The notes: a model not told the origin generated them from the letters alone. Positions 1 through 8,031 are shown, counted from the stretch's first letter. The stretch is DNA of 36,065 nt from Pseudomonas sp. CM27 (GCF_013179515.1 NZ_JABMCN010000018.1:1-36065), one strand, 5' to 3'. Translations and numbers: made by a program.

Positions 1-1372
1 GACGCGGGGCTCGCATTTGCCCATCAACGGGCTGCAGCAGGTGCGCGAAGCGCTTGCGCCGTTCACTGCAGAGGCCATGAGCGCGCATTGTGGCATCGCG
101 CCAGCGCAGATTCGGCAACTGGCACGCGACTTCGCCGCTGCTGAGCGGGCGGTGTGCTACGGCCGCATGGGTGTTTCCACCCAGGCCTTCGGTACCCTCT
201 GCCACTGGCTGGTGCAACTGATCAACCTGGTGACCGGCAACCTCGACCGCGAAGGCGGCGCGTTGTGCACGGAGCCTGCCGTCGACCTGGTGGCGAGCAC
301 TTCCGGTGGCCACTTCAACGCTTGGCAGAGCCGGGTTTCGTGCTTGCCGGAGTATGCCGGCGAACTGCCCGTGGCGGCCTTGGCCGAGGAGATGCTGACC
401 CCCGGCGACGGGCAGGTGCGTGCCTTGGTGACGGTGGCCGGCAACCCTGTGCTGTCCACGCCCAACGGCCGCCAGCTGGATGCCGCGCTCGCAGGCCTCG
501 ACTTCATGCTGAGCATCGATCTGTACATCAACGAGACCACGCGTCACGCCGACCTGATACTGCCGTCCACTTCGGCACTGGAGAACGACCACTACGACAC
601 TACCTTCAACCTGCTGGCCGTGCGCAACGTGACGCGTTTCAACCGGGCAATCCTGCCCAGGCCGCAAGGCGCGCTGCACGACTGGGAGATATTTGTCGGT
701 CTTGCACAGGCATTCGCCAAGCGTGCCGAGCGGGAGTTGAAACCGACCTTCCCGCCAGCACAGATGATCGACCTGGCCCTGCGCAAGGGGCGTTATGGCG
801 AGGCCACGCCATGGCAGCTTTCGCTCATGACACTGGACAATCACCCGCATGGCCTCGACCTTGGACCGTTGCGTGCCAACCTCGCGGCGCGCCTGGCGAC
901 GGTCGGCAAGGCTGTCGAAGCGGCGCCGCAGTTACTGCTGGACGACCTGCAGCGGCTGGCGCAACAGCCGCCCCCGGTACCGGGCGAATTGCTGCTCATC
1001 GGACGTCGCCACGTGCGCAGCAACAACTCGTGGATGCACAATTTCCAGCGCCTGGTCAAAGGCAAGCCACGCCATCAGTTGTTGATGCACCCGCAAGACT
1101 TGCAGCAGCGCCAGTTGCAGGATGGCCAGCGGGTACGCATCCGCTCGCGCACCGGCACCCTTGAAGTGGAGGTGCAGGCCTGCGCGGATATCATGCCCGG
1201 CGTGGTCAGCCTGCCCCATGGCTTCGGCCATGCACGCAAGGGCGTGCAGTTGCAGGTAGCCCGTGCCCAGCCGGGGGTGAGTGCCAACGACCTCACCGAT
1301 GAGCGCCTGCGCGATCAGGTTTCCGGCAATGCTGCACTCAATGGCGTGCCCGTGCAGGTGGAGGCCGCGTGA
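1..1372 (+). CDS. Molybdopterin oxidoreductase (Mo-bisPGD family), C-terminal part, 5' truncated
   Basis: The reading frame is open from the first bases and ends at TGA 1370-1372, so the N-terminus, including any [4Fe-4S] domain, lies outside the window. About 450 residues remain. They carry the usual features of formate dehydrogenase/nitrate reductase/DMSO reductase-type enzymes: a VTVAGNPVLSTPNG segment, then DLYINETTRHADLILPS, the cofactor-binding stretch before the last domain. The last ~120 residues (from about LLLIGRRHVRSNNSW to HGFGHARKG) look like a molydopterin-dinucleotide-binding domain. The substrate cannot be told from this part. The next gene (grxD) starts 91 bases downstream and seems to be a separate unit. 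The TTG at 17 is only an apparent start inside the frame, because coding potential continues upstream of it. Confidence 0.85.
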   Translation, partial: TRGSHLPINGLQQVREALAPFTAEAMSAHCGIAPAQIRQLARDFAAAERAVCYGRMGVSTQAFGTLCHWLVQLINLVTGNLDREGGALCTEPAVDLVASTSGGHFNAWQSRVSCLPEYAGELPVAALAEEMLTPGDGQVRALVTVAGNPVLSTPNGRQLDAALAGLDFMLSIDLYINETTRHADLILPSTSALENDHYDTTFNLLAVRNVTRFNRAILPRPQGALHDWEIFVGLAQAFAKRAERELKPTFPPAQMIDLALRKGRYGEATPWQLSLMTLDNHPHGLDLGPLRANLAARLATVGKAVEAAPQLLLDDLQRLAQQPPPVPGELLLIGRRHVRSNNSWMHNFQRLVKGKPRHQLLMHPQDLQQRQLQDGQRVRIRSRTGTLEVEVQACADIMPGVVSLPHGFGHARKGVQLQVARAQPGVSANDLTDERLRDQVSGNAALNGVPVQVEAA

Positions 1373-1463
1373 GGAACGGTAAGGCCGAGCATGCTGCCTG
1401 GCTTTCCGATACAATGCGTCACCGTGCCGACGACGACGTCGGAAAGTTCAGCCGAGGTGCTAC

Positions 1464-1799
1464 ATGGATATCATCGAAACGATCAAAGAGCAGATTGCCA
1501 ACAACACCATTCTGCTCTACATGAAAGGCTCGCCGAATGCCCCGCAGTGCGGGTTCTCGGCAAAGGCATCGCAAGCTGTGATGGGTTGTGGCGAAAAGTT
1601 CGCCTACGTCGACATCCTGCAGAACCCGGAAATCCGCGCAAACCTGCCAAAATATGCCAACTGGCCGACCTTCCCGCAGCTGTGGGTAGCCGGTGAGCTG
1701 GTTGGCGGCAGCGACATCATGCTGGAGATGTTCGAGAACGGCGAGCTGCAGACCCTGATCAAGGACGCCGCTGCGAAGGCGAAGGCCTCCGAAGCCTGA
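1464..1799 (+). CDS. grxD: Monothiol CGFS glutaredoxin (Grx4 type)
   Basis: The 111-residue protein has the CGFS active site (Cys29-Gly-Phe-Ser32), Lys21 ahead of it, and the WPTFPQLWV and GGSDI segments that bind glutathione in this class. Class II monothiol glutaredoxins bind a bridging [2Fe-2S] cluster with glutathione and pass Fe-S clusters or iron signals to partners such as BolA; they are poor disulfide reductases. The length matches E. coli GrxD (about 115 residues). The start is ATG 1464, with GAGG about 8 bases upstream. A small hairpin (6-bp stem, 1427-1442) lies in the presumed leader. The gene ends against a bidirectional terminator shared with bfr. Placement next to bfr, bfd and a peroxiredoxin fits a role in iron handling. 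Confidence 0.95.
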   Translation: MDIIETIKEQIANNTILLYMKGSPNAPQCGFSAKASQAVMGCGEKFAYVDILQNPEIRANLPKYANWPTFPQLWVAGELVGGSDIMLEMFENGELQTLIKDAAAKAKASEA

Positions 1800-1814
1800 T
1801 CTGCCTGCAGACAT

Positions 1815-1843
1815 GAAAAAACCCGCACTTGGCGGGTTTTTTT
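1815..1843. terminator. Bidirectional intrinsic terminator between grxD and bfr
   Basis: An 11-bp stem (AAAAAACCCGC / GCGGGTTTTTT) with a short loop is flanked by A and T runs, so it can stop transcription from either side. It lies between the converging grxD and bfr genes. Confidence 0.9.
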
Positions 1844-1856
1844 ATGCGGGAAGCTT

Positions 1857-2330
1857 TTACTCTTCGCCCATCTGCGATTGCAGGTAGTTCTCGATGCTGA
1901 TCTTGTCGATCAGACCCAGCTGGGTCTCCAGCCAGTCGATGTGTTCTTCCTCGGACTCGAGGATGTCTTCGAGCATGTCACGCGAACCGAAGTCGCCAGC
2001 CGTTTCGCAATGGGCGATGGCTGCCTTGAGGTCGGCCAGGCCTTTCTTTTCGAGTTTAAGGTCGCACTCGAGCATTTCCTTGGTGTGCTCGCCGATCAGC
2101 AGCTTGCCCAGGTCCTGAACGTTGGGGATGCCTTCGAGGAAAAGAATACGCTTGATCAGTTTGTCAGCGTGCTTCATCTCGTCGATGGATTCCTTGTACT
2201 CGTGCTTGCCGAGTTTGTTCAGGCCCCAATCTTCGTACATGCGAGCGTGCAGGAAGTACTGGTTGATCGCGACCAGCTCGTTTCCGAGGATCTTGTTGAG
2301 ATGCTGGATGACGCTTACGTCGCCTTTCAT
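1857..2330 (-). CDS. bfr: Bacterioferritin (haem-type iron storage subunit)
   Basis: The 157-residue protein has the standard bacterioferritin length. All ferroxidase-centre ligands are at canonical positions: Glu18, Glu51, His54, Glu94, Glu127 and His130. Met52, which ligates haem between two subunits, is also present, so this is a haem-binding BfrB-like subunit. The protein forms a 24-subunit shell that oxidises and stores iron as ferric mineral in the cytoplasm. The start ATG 2330 gives [12 protein letters not shown], typical of the family. The gene has its own AT-rich upstream region with a possible Fur-type site (2435-2451). The next gene upstream on the same strand is bfd, whose product docks on Bfr and reduces its iron for release; a terminator separates the two, so they are probably transcribed independently. 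Confidence 0.97.
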   Translation of the reverse strand: MKGDVSVIQHLNKILGNELVAINQYFLHARMYEDWGLNKLGKHEYKESIDEMKHADKLIKRILFLEGIPNVQDLGKLLIGEHTKEMLECDLKLEKKGLADLKAAIAHCETAGDFGSRDMLEDILESEEEHIDWLETQLGLIDKISIENYLQSQMGEE

Positions 2331-2434
2331 TACGGGTTCCTGCCCTGTAGAAGTGTGCCAATACAGGGAAGTTTGAGCCCGATAGTTAGTAGTGTCAAAC
2401 CTAAGTTGTTGAATAATAAATGAAAATTAATAGG

Positions 2435-2451
2435 AATAAGAATGTTTGTGA
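2435..2451 (-). promoter_or_regulatory. Possible Fur box upstream of bfr
   Basis: Read on the minus strand, the site TCACAAACATTCTTATT matches the typical Pseudomonas Fur site TGATAATCATTCTCATT at 13 of 17 positions. It lies about 105 bases upstream of the bfr start in a very AT-rich stretch (about 2395-2450) that could raise such a match by chance. The call is weaker than the one in front of bfd. Confidence 0.4.
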
Positions 2452-2488
2452 ACCGCGTTGGGACGCTAACTTATTGAATTACAGGCAT

Positions 2489-2514
2489 AAAAAAACCGGA
2501 CACGAGGTCCGGTT
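2489..2514 (-). terminator. Intrinsic terminator of bfd
   Basis: The stem AACCGGAC (2494-2501) pairs with GTCCGGTT (2507-2514) around a 5-base loop. The A run on the plus strand (2489-2495) is a U tract on the minus transcript, so it terminates bfd before bfr. Confidence 0.85.
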
Positions 2515-2531
2515 CTTCAAATTCGGGGTAA

Positions 2532-2750
2532 TCAGGCCGCAGTGAATTCCACCGGGTAGGGCAGGGCTGCCTGGCTGACCTGGAGCTCGGTCAGGGTCTC
2601 GCGGACCACTTGCTTGGCCACGCAGGCGCATTTGCCACACTGGCTGGCGACGTTGGTCGCGGCTCGCACTTCCTTGTAACTGCAGCATCCTTCATAGATC
2701 GCATCGCGGATCTGTCCGTCGGTAACGCCGACACAAAGACACACATACAT
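2532..2750 (-). CDS. bfd: Bacterioferritin-associated ferredoxin
   Basis: This 72-residue [2Fe-2S] protein has the four expected ligands Cys4, Cys6, Cys38 and Cys41 (MYVCLC and QCGKC). Bfd binds at the haem site of bacterioferritin and transfers electrons, supplied by a ferredoxin-NADP reductase, through haem to mobilise stored iron. It is a classic iron-starvation gene. That agrees with the promoter region, where a near-consensus Fur box overlaps a TTGACA -35 element. The start ATG 2750 gives the conserved N-terminus with Cys4. The gene is followed by its own terminator and then by bfr in the same orientation. Confidence 0.96.
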   Translation of the reverse strand: MYVCLCVGVTDGQIRDAIYEGCCSYKEVRAATNVASQCGKCACVAKQVVRETLTELQVSQAALPYPVEFTAA

Positions 2751-2786
2751 AAGGGCTGACCATCGCTGGTTGAGTCGATGGGGTGG

Positions 2787-2815
2787 AGCTTAATGTTAAT
2801 GAGAATGCTTGTCAA
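2787..2815 (-). promoter_or_regulatory. bfd promoter overlapped by a Fur box
   Basis: On the minus strand there is a perfect -35 TTGACA (2810-2815), a 17-base spacer and a weak -10 TAAGCT (2787-2792). The site TGACAAGCATTCTCATT (2798-2814) matches the common Pseudomonas Fur site TGATAATCATTCTCATT at 15 of 17 positions and covers the -35 and spacer. Fe-Fur would therefore block RNA polymerase when iron is plentiful. Fur control of bfd is known in Pseudomonas; the exact site here is inferred. Confidence 0.7.
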
Positions 2816-2974
2816 AGGACTTTCTGAAAGGGCCGTGCTTGAGCGACCGATGGTTGACTGCCTGATGGATTCGGCCTGTCATCAGAAGCCGTGTATGATG
2901 GTCGGCCTTTGTTGGATGTCGGGCAAGCCCGTCTGGCCCGGCAAACGGTTTTTCACCCTCATCAGGAGATTACA

Positions 2975-3577
2975 ATGAGCGTACTCGTTGGTAAGAAAGC
3001 CCCCGATTTCACCGTGCCAGCCGTGCTGGGCAATGGCGAGATCGTCGACAGCTTCAACCTGGCTTCGGCCATCAAGGGCAAGTACGGCCTGGTGTTCTTC
3101 TACCCGCTGGACTTCACCTTCGTCTGCCCGTCCGAGCTGATCGCCCTGGACAACCGCATCCCTGACTTCCAGGCCCGCAACGTGGAAGTGATCGGCGTGT
3201 CGATCGACTCGCACTTCACCCACAACGCCTGGCGTAACACCCCGGTCAACAACGGCGGCATCGGCCAGGTGAAGTACACCCTGGCTGCCGACATGACCCA
3301 CGAGATCTGCAAAGCCTACGACGTCGAGTCCGAAGGCGGCGTTGCCTTCCGTGGCGCGTTCCTGATCGACACCAACGGTGTTGTCCGCTCGCAGATCATC
3401 AACGACCTGCCACTGGGCCGTAACATGGACGAACTGCTGCGCCTGGTCGACGCCCTGCAATTCCACGAAGAGCACGGCGAAGTCTGCCCTGCCAACTGGA
3501 AAAAAGGCGACAAAGGCATGAACGCTTCGCCAGAAGGCGTTGCTGCCTACCTGAGCGAGAACGCCGGCAAGCTGTAA
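2975..3577 (+). CDS. Typical 2-Cys peroxiredoxin (AhpC/TSA family)
   Basis: The 200-residue Prx1/AhpC-class thiol peroxidase has peroxidatic Cys51 in DFTFVCPSE and resolving Cys171 in GEVCPANW. It reduces hydrogen peroxide, alkyl hydroperoxides or peroxynitrite in the cytosol, with electrons from thioredoxin or AhpF-type reductases; no AhpF gene is adjacent. The frame is open upstream to 2891, but ATG 2975 is chosen because AGGAG (2964-2968) lies 6 bases before it and MSVLVGKKAPDF is the usual N-terminus. A TATGAT hexamer at 2894-2899 may be the -10 element, but no good -35 is visible. Codon use is strongly optimised, suggesting high expression. A strong terminator follows. Confidence 0.96.
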   Translation: MSVLVGKKAPDFTVPAVLGNGEIVDSFNLASAIKGKYGLVFFYPLDFTFVCPSELIALDNRIPDFQARNVEVIGVSIDSHFTHNAWRNTPVNNGGIGQVKYTLAADMTHEICKAYDVESEGGVAFRGAFLIDTNGVVRSQIINDLPLGRNMDELLRLVDALQFHEEHGEVCPANWKKGDKGMNASPEGVAAYLSENAGKL

Positions 3578-3591
3578 TTGCTGCGTGCATG

Positions 3592-3620
3592 AAAAAACCG
3601 GCCCATGTGGCCGGTTTTTT
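3592..3620. terminator. Intrinsic terminator after the peroxiredoxin gene
   Basis: A 12-bp stem (AAAAAACCGGCC / GGCCGGTTTTTT) with a 5-base loop ends in a T run. The A run on the other side could make it act for the facing rnt transcript too. Confidence 0.9.
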
Positions 3621-3634
3621 TGTGCCTTTCTGTG

Positions 3635-3663
3635 CCGGCCTCTTCGCGGGCATGCCCGCGAAT
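3635..3663. repeat. REP-type element (P. putida class)
   Basis: GCCGGCCTCTTCGCGGG followed by CCCGCG resembles the abundant intergenic REP sequence of P. putida. It contains a perfect 20-bp palindrome, TTCGCGGGCATGCCCGCGAA (3643-3662). It sits between the ends of the convergent peroxiredoxin and rnt genes, the usual location for REPs. The core GCGGGCA/GCCCGCG recurs in the element at 16499-16558. Confidence 0.7.
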
Positions 3664-3674
3664 GGTTTGGCAAC

Positions 3675-4349
3675 TCAGTCGTTGAAGTCGCGCCAGCCGC
3701 CCATTTCTTTCCAGCGGTTGACGATGCCGCAGAACAACTCGGCCGTCTTCTCGGTGTCGTACCGCGCCGAGTGCGCTTCACGCCCGTCGAAGTCGATGTC
3801 GGCGCTCTGGCAGGCCCGTGCCAGCACGGTCTGGCCGTAGGCCAGACCCGCCAGGGTGGCGGTGTCGAAGCTGGAGAACGGGTGGAACGGGTTGCGCTTC
3901 AGGTCAAGGCGCGCCACTGCTGCATTGAGGAAGCCCAGGTCGAAGCTGCTGTTGTGGCCGACCAGGATCGCCCGCTTGCAGCCATTGGCCTTGAGTGCCT
4001 TGCGTATGCCGCGGAAGATGTCGGTCAACGCGGTTTCCTCGCTGACGGCCATGCGCAGCGGGTGGTCCAGCTTGATCCCGGTGAATTCCAGTGCGGCCTG
4101 TTCGATGTTGGCCCCTTCGAACGGTTCAACCCGGTGGAAGTAGGTGTGCTCGGGGAACAGGAAACCCTTGTCGTCCATGCCGATGGTGACTGCGGCAATC
4201 TCCAGCAGGGCATCGGTGGCGCTGTTGAAGCCGCCGGTTTCCACATCCACCACAACCGGCAGGTAGCCGCGGAAGCGCTCGGCCATCGGGTGACGCGAAC
4301 CGCTGTTGCCCTGGGTGTCCTGGTCGTCTTCGTAGAGGTCTTCGCTCAC
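3675..4349 (-). CDS. rnt: Ribonuclease T
   Basis: The 224-residue DEDDh-family 3'-5' exonuclease trims tRNA and other stable RNA 3' ends and acts in end turnover of tRNA. Motifs appear in order: VVDVETGG (Exo I, Asp and Glu), [11 protein letters not shown] (Exo II) and [13 protein letters not shown] (Exo III, with the His-x4-Asp of the DEDDh class). The frame stays open well upstream, into pyrC. GTG 4349 is chosen because it gives the Pseudomonas N-terminus VSEDLYEDD and overlaps the pyrC stop in a 4-base GTGA, implying translational coupling. rnt and pyrC therefore form an operon. Confidence 0.95.
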   Translation of the reverse strand: MSEDLYEDDQDTQGNSGSRHPMAERFRGYLPVVVDVETGGFNSATDALLEIAAVTIGMDDKGFLFPEHTYFHRVEPFEGANIEQAALEFTGIKLDHPLRMAVSEETALTDIFRGIRKALKANGCKRAILVGHNSSFDLGFLNAAVARLDLKRNPFHPFSSFDTATLAGLAYGQTVLARACQSADIDFDGREAHSARYDTEKTAELFCGIVNRWKEMGGWRDFND

Positions 4350-5392
4350 GCGTTTTCCTCCAGCAGGCGCCAGCGCAGCTTTTCGCCAGCGCGCAACGGG
4401 ATCACCGTCTGCTCGCCAAACGGCAGGCTGTCCGGCGCGGTCCATTCTTCACGAACCAGCGTGATGCTGTCGGTGTTCGCCGGCAGGCCATAGAAGGCCG
4501 GGCCGTGCAGGCTGGCAAAGCCTTCCAGCTTGTCCAGAGCGTTACGCTGTTCGAATGCTTCGGCGTACATCTCGATGGCCGCATAGGCGGTGTAGCAACC
4601 GGCGCAACCGCAGGCGGCTTCCTTGGCGTGACGGGCATGGGGTGCCGAGTCGGTGCCGAGGAAGAACTTCGGGTTGCCGCTGGTGGCCGCGTCCAGCAGC
4701 GCCACCTGGTGGGTGTTGCGCTTGAGGATCGGCAGGCAGTAGAAGTGCGGGCGAATGCCGCCAACCAGCATGTGGTTGCGGTTGTACAACAGGTGCTGCG
4801 CGGTGATGGTCGCGCCAACGTTGGCCGGGGCCTCGGTGACGAACTGCGCGGCATCGCTGGTGGTGATGTGCTCGAATACCACTTTCAGCGTCGGGAATCG
4901 CTCGACTACGCGGCGCATGTGTTCGTCGATGAAGCGTTTTTCACGGTCGAAAACGTCGATCTCGCTGCGCGTCACTTCGCCATGCACCAGCAGTGGCATG
5001 CCAACTTCCGCCAGCGCCTCGATGGCCGGGAAGATGTTGTCGATGCTGGTAACGCCCGAATCGGAGTTGGTGGTGGCGCCGGCCGGGTATAGCTTGGCGG
5101 CGTAGACAATGCCACTGGCCTTGGCCGCGCGGATGTCTTCGGGGCTGGTGCGGTCGGTGAGGTACAGCACCATCAGCGGCTCGAAGCGGCTGCCGGCAGG
5201 GCGCGCGGCCAGGATGCGCTCACGGTAGGCGCCGGCCTCGTCGGCATTGCGCACCGGCGGAACCAGGTTGGGCATGATGATGGCACGGGCGAAGGTACGC
5301 GCCACATCGCCAACGGTGTGGGGCAGGACGGCACCATCGCGCAGATGGATGTGCCAGTCGTCGGGGCGCAGGAGGGTCAGGCGATCGGACAT
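4346..5392 (-). CDS. pyrC: Dihydroorotase (class II, PyrC)
   Basis: The 348-residue enzyme has the same length as E. coli PyrC. It cyclises N-carbamoyl-aspartate to dihydroorotate in pyrimidine synthesis. Zinc-site features are visible: His14 and His16 in DWHIHLRDG, the carbamylated lysine in [14 protein letters not shown], the histidines in LLVHGEV and FEHITT, and GTDSAPH with the catalytic Asp. The frame could start further up at 5419, but ATG 5392 gives the normal [15 protein letters not shown]-terminus and has a GGA-type ribosome site. It is the first gene of the pyrC-rnt unit and is divergent from motY. Confidence 0.97.
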   Translation of the reverse strand: MSDRLTLLRPDDWHIHLRDGAVLPHTVGDVARTFARAIIMPNLVPPVRNADEAGAYRERILAARPAGSRFEPLMVLYLTDRTSPEDIRAAKASGIVYAAKLYPAGATTNSDSGVTSIDNIFPAIEALAEVGMPLLVHGEVTRSEIDVFDREKRFIDEHMRRVVERFPTLKVVFEHITTSDAAQFVTEAPANVGATITAQHLLYNRNHMLVGGIRPHFYCLPILKRNTHQVALLDAATSGNPKFFLGTDSAPHARHAKEAACGCAGCYTAYAAIEMYAEAFEQRNALDKLEGFASLHGPAFYGLPANTDSITLVREEWTAPDSLPFGEQTVIPLRAGEKLRWRLLEENA

Positions 5393-5459
5393 TGGGGATT
5401 CCAGGCGGGTCGAACTCAAGCGCCAATGCTACCGGAAAACCCCCGGGCGAGCACGGGTA

Positions 5460-5486
5460 TCAAGTTTTCCGGGACGCGTCCGATAG
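5460..5486 (+). promoter_or_regulatory. Sigma-28 (FliA)-type promoter of motY
   Basis: TCAAGTTT (5460-5467), exactly 11 bases, then TCCGATAG (5479-5486). The enteric sigma-28 consensus is TAAAGTTT-N11-GCCGATAA, so 13 of 16 positions match and the spacing is right. It ends 36 bases before the motY start. FliA control suits a flagellar motor gene; it is inferred from sequence only. Confidence 0.72.
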
Positions 5487-5522
5487 CCTGCAGGTAAGCC
5501 GTCAGAATTTGTGGAGCCGCCC

Positions 5523-6446
5523 GTGCGCCAGCGTTACATAGCCCTGTTGACCCTGTTCGCCAGCCTGCCGGCCGGCGCACTGACATTCCAGACGCGCATG
5601 GAAAACATTGCCTGGAAGGTTGAAGGTGACCAGTTCGAGTGCCGCCTGATCCAGCCGATCGACGGCTTTGGCAGCGGCGAGTTCGTGCGCCGGGCGGGCG
5701 AGCAGCCGGTGTTCCAGCTGCGCTCGGCCGGCAATGTGCTGGGCGCGGGCAACGCCAGCCTGCTGGCGGCAGCGGCGCCGTGGCAGCCCGGGCGTGGTGA
5801 TATCAACCTTGGCAGCGTCCGCCTGGCCCGCACAGGCGTGCTGTTCAGCTCGTCACAGGGTCAGGCCAGCCGCCTGATCAACGGTTTGCTCGATGGCCGC
5901 AGCACGGTGGTGCGCAACTACACCGGTGAGGCGGGCAGGCCGATGGAAGTGCGCGTTTTGCCGGTCAGCTTCGCCAAGGCCTACAGCGATTACCAGGTGT
6001 GTGCTGCCAAGCTGCTGCCGATGAACTACGACCAGGTACGCCAGACCCAGGTGGGCTTCCCGGGGGGGGGTATCGAACTGGATGATTCCGCGCGCGCGCG
6101 GCTGGATGTGATTCTGGATTACATGAAGGCTGATCCGTCGGTTAACCATGTCGAGCTCAATGGGCACTCGGACAACAGTGGTAACCGTTTGACCAATCGC
6201 GACCTGTCGCGCCGCCGGGCGTTGGCCGTGGCTGATTACCTGACGGCGCATGGGATTGCGCAGGAGCAGATTACCGTGCGTTTCCATGGCGAGCGGTACC
6301 CGCTTGCGAAGAACAACAGTGCGGCGAATCGGGCGCGCAATCGGCGGGTGAATATCGAGCTGGATCGGGGGGTGGTGCCAGAGAAACCGGTGGAGCAGGC
6401 TGCGCCTGCGCCTGCTGCAGCAGCGCCGGGGGCGAAGGCTCCTTGA
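5523..6446 (+). CDS. motY: MotY-type flagellar motor protein with OmpA peptidoglycan-binding domain
   Basis: The 307-residue protein has a short signal peptide (RQRYIALLTLFASLPAGALT), a MotY-like N-terminal beta domain (about residues 20-160), an OmpA-C domain (about 165-285; signatures VELNGHSDNSGNRLTNRDLS and NRARNRRVNIEL) and a Pro/Ala-rich tail. In Pseudomonas and Vibrio MotY forms part of the T-ring around the basal body and helps anchor stators to peptidoglycan. GTG 5523 is preferred over GTG 5511 because the GTGGAG at 5511-5516 then serves as the ribosome site, 6 bases upstream. A run of eight G (6062-6069) lies inside the gene. The last third uses rarer codons than the first. A sigma-28-like promoter precedes it. 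Confidence 0.88.
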   Translation: MRQRYIALLTLFASLPAGALTFQTRMENIAWKVEGDQFECRLIQPIDGFGSGEFVRRAGEQPVFQLRSAGNVLGAGNASLLAAAAPWQPGRGDINLGSVRLARTGVLFSSSQGQASRLINGLLDGRSTVVRNYTGEAGRPMEVRVLPVSFAKAYSDYQVCAAKLLPMNYDQVRQTQVGFPGGGIELDDSARARLDVILDYMKADPSVNHVELNGHSDNSGNRLTNRDLSRRRALAVADYLTAHGIAQEQITVRFHGERYPLAKNNSAANRARNRRVNIELDRGVVPEKPVEQAAPAPAAAAPGAKAP

Positions 6447-6512
6447 GGGTGGAGGGCCGGGTGTATGGAGGTGGATTGCAATGAGGCCTCCATGTGTTCG
6501 GCACAGCATTTC

Positions 6513-6543
6513 CGGCGCTCGATCTCACAACCGCTGAATATGG
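6513..6543. repeat. Dispersed intergenic repeat, copy 1
   Basis: CGGCGCTCGATCTCACA (17 bases) followed by two differing bases and CGCTGAAT recurs at 33477-33506. About 27 of 30 bases are identical. Both copies lie just downstream of a plus-strand gene. No known repeat class is recognised. Confidence 0.6.
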
Positions 6544-6649
6544 CAAGGCATGCACCTTGGGGCCACGATCCCATCCATCCATTCCAAACCATGCACCTGG
6601 TGCCTCGATCATCAGCCCCCTCCAACCCCGTCGCCCTTCCGACAGTTCC

Positions 6650-6691
6650 TGTCGCTTTGTCGTCAGAAGCTGTCGCCCCACTGTAAATTTA
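6650..6691 (+). promoter_or_regulatory. ArgR operator (two tandem 21-bp half-sites) upstream of argG
   Basis: The Pseudomonas ArgR recognition rule is TGTCGC-N8-AA-N5, with two half-sites arranged head to tail. TGTCGC occurs at 6650-6655 and again at 6671-6676, exactly 21 bases apart. The second half-site fits fully (AA at 6685-6686); the first has CA instead of AA (6664-6665). The operator overlaps the predicted argG promoter, so arginine-loaded ArgR should repress. Confidence 0.72.
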
Positions 6692-6710
6692 TCCTCAAGG
6701 CCGTTAGAAT
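6682..6710 (+). promoter_or_regulatory. Putative argG promoter
   Basis: The -10 element is TAGAAT (6705-6710), with a weak -35 TGTAAA (6682-6687) at 17-base spacing, 35 bases upstream of the argG start codon. The -35 lies inside the second ArgR half-site. Confidence 0.45.
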
Positions 6711-6745
6711 CGATCCCTTTCCGTACAACCCCGTGGAGTGATGGC

Positions 6746-7963
6746 ATGGCGGACGTAAATAAGGTCGTACTGGCGTATTCCGGCGGCCTTGATACTTCGG
6801 TGATTCTCAAGTGGCTGCAGGATACCTACAACTGCGAAGTGGTGACCTTCACCGCTGACCTGGGGCAGGGCGAAGAGGTCGAGCCGGCCCGCGCCAAGGC
6901 CCAGGCAATGGGCGTTAAAGAGATCTACATCGACGACCTGCGCGAAGAGTTCGTGCGTGATTTCGTGTTCCCGATGTTCCGCGCCAACACCGTCTACGAA
7001 GGCGAGTACCTGCTGGGTACCTCCATCGCCCGTCCGCTGATCGCCAAGCGCCTCATCGAAATCGCCAACGAAACCGGCGCTGACGCCATTTCCCATGGCG
7101 CCACCGGCAAAGGCAACGACCAGGTTCGTTTCGAGCTGGGTGCCTATGCCCTGAAGCCAGGTGTCAAGGTTATCGCCCCATGGCGTGAGTGGGACCTGCT
7201 GTCCCGCGAGAAGCTGATGGACTACGCCGAGAAGCACGGCATCCCGATCGAGCGTCACGGCAAGAAGAAATCGCCTTACTCGATGGACGCCAACCTGCTG
7301 CATATCTCATACGAAGGCGGTGTCCTGGAAGATACCTGGACCGAGCACGAAGAAGACATGTGGCGCTGGAGCGTCTCGCCAGAGAACGCCCCGGACCAGG
7401 CAACCTACCTCGAGCTGACCTACCGCAACGGTGACATCGTCGCCATCGACGGCGTCGAGAAAACCCCGGCCACCGTCCTGGCCGATCTGAACCGTATCGG
7501 TGGTGCCAACGGTATCGGCCGCCTGGACATCGTCGAAAACCGTTATGTCGGCATGAAGTCGCGTGGCTGCTACGAGACGCCTGGCGGCACCATCATGCTC
7601 AGGGCTCACCGTGCCATCGAATCGATCACCCTGGACCGCGAAGTCGCTCACCTGAAAGACGAGCTGATGCCGAAGTACGCCAGCCTGATCTACACCGGTT
7701 ACTGGTGGAGCCCGGAGCGCGTCATGCTGCAGCAGATGATCGACGCTTCGCAGGTCAACGTGAATGGTGTTGTTCGCCTGAAGCTGTACAAAGGCAACGT
7801 CACCGTAGTGGGCCGCAAGTCGGACGATTCGCTGTTCGATGCCAACATCGCTACCTTCGAGGAAGATGGCGGCGCCTACAACCAGGCGGATGCTTCCGGC
7901 TTCATCAAGCTCAACGCCCTGCGTATGCGCATCGCCGCCAACAAGGGCCGTTCGCTGCTCTGA
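6746..7963 (+). CDS. argG: Argininosuccinate synthase
   Basis: The 405-residue enzyme has the usual length. It joins citrulline and aspartate with ATP, the penultimate step of arginine synthesis. The ATP pyrophosphatase signature AYSGGLDTS is at residues 10-18, followed by [15 protein letters not shown] and the conserved [13 protein letters not shown] and [15 protein letters not shown] segments. The frame extends upstream to 6494, but ATG 6746 gives [14 protein letters not shown] and has GGAG (6735-6738) 7 bases ahead. Codon use is typical of a highly expressed gene. An ArgR-type operator lies upstream and a strong terminator follows. Confidence 0.98.
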   Translation: MADVNKVVLAYSGGLDTSVILKWLQDTYNCEVVTFTADLGQGEEVEPARAKAQAMGVKEIYIDDLREEFVRDFVFPMFRANTVYEGEYLLGTSIARPLIAKRLIEIANETGADAISHGATGKGNDQVRFELGAYALKPGVKVIAPWREWDLLSREKLMDYAEKHGIPIERHGKKKSPYSMDANLLHISYEGGVLEDTWTEHEEDMWRWSVSPENAPDQATYLELTYRNGDIVAIDGVEKTPATVLADLNRIGGANGIGRLDIVENRYVGMKSRGCYETPGGTIMLRAHRAIESITLDREVAHLKDELMPKYASLIYTGYWWSPERVMLQQMIDASQVNVNGVVRLKLYKGNVTVVGRKSDDSLFDANIATFEEDGGAYNQADASGFIKLNALRMRIAANKGRSLL

Positions 7964-7981
7964 TCATTGGCGTGTAGCAAG

Positions 7982-8009
7982 AACCCCGGCTTTGGCCGGG
8001 GTTTTTTTT
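7982..8009 (+). terminator. Intrinsic terminator of argG
   Basis: The stem AACCCCGGC (7982-7990) pairs with GCCGGGGTT (7995-8003) around a 4-base loop and is followed by a run of T to 8009. Confidence 0.9.
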
Positions 8010-8031
8010 GCCTGCGCAAAGGCCTGCGGTT

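Noticed and set aside
1387..1415. grxD promoter with TACAAT at 1410-1415
   Set aside because: No acceptable -35 hexamer at 16-18 bases upstream, so it is not reported as a feature.
3585..4493. 302-codon plus-strand frame opposite rnt and pyrC
   Set aside because: Starts within a terminator hairpin and mirrors RNase T; no family match.
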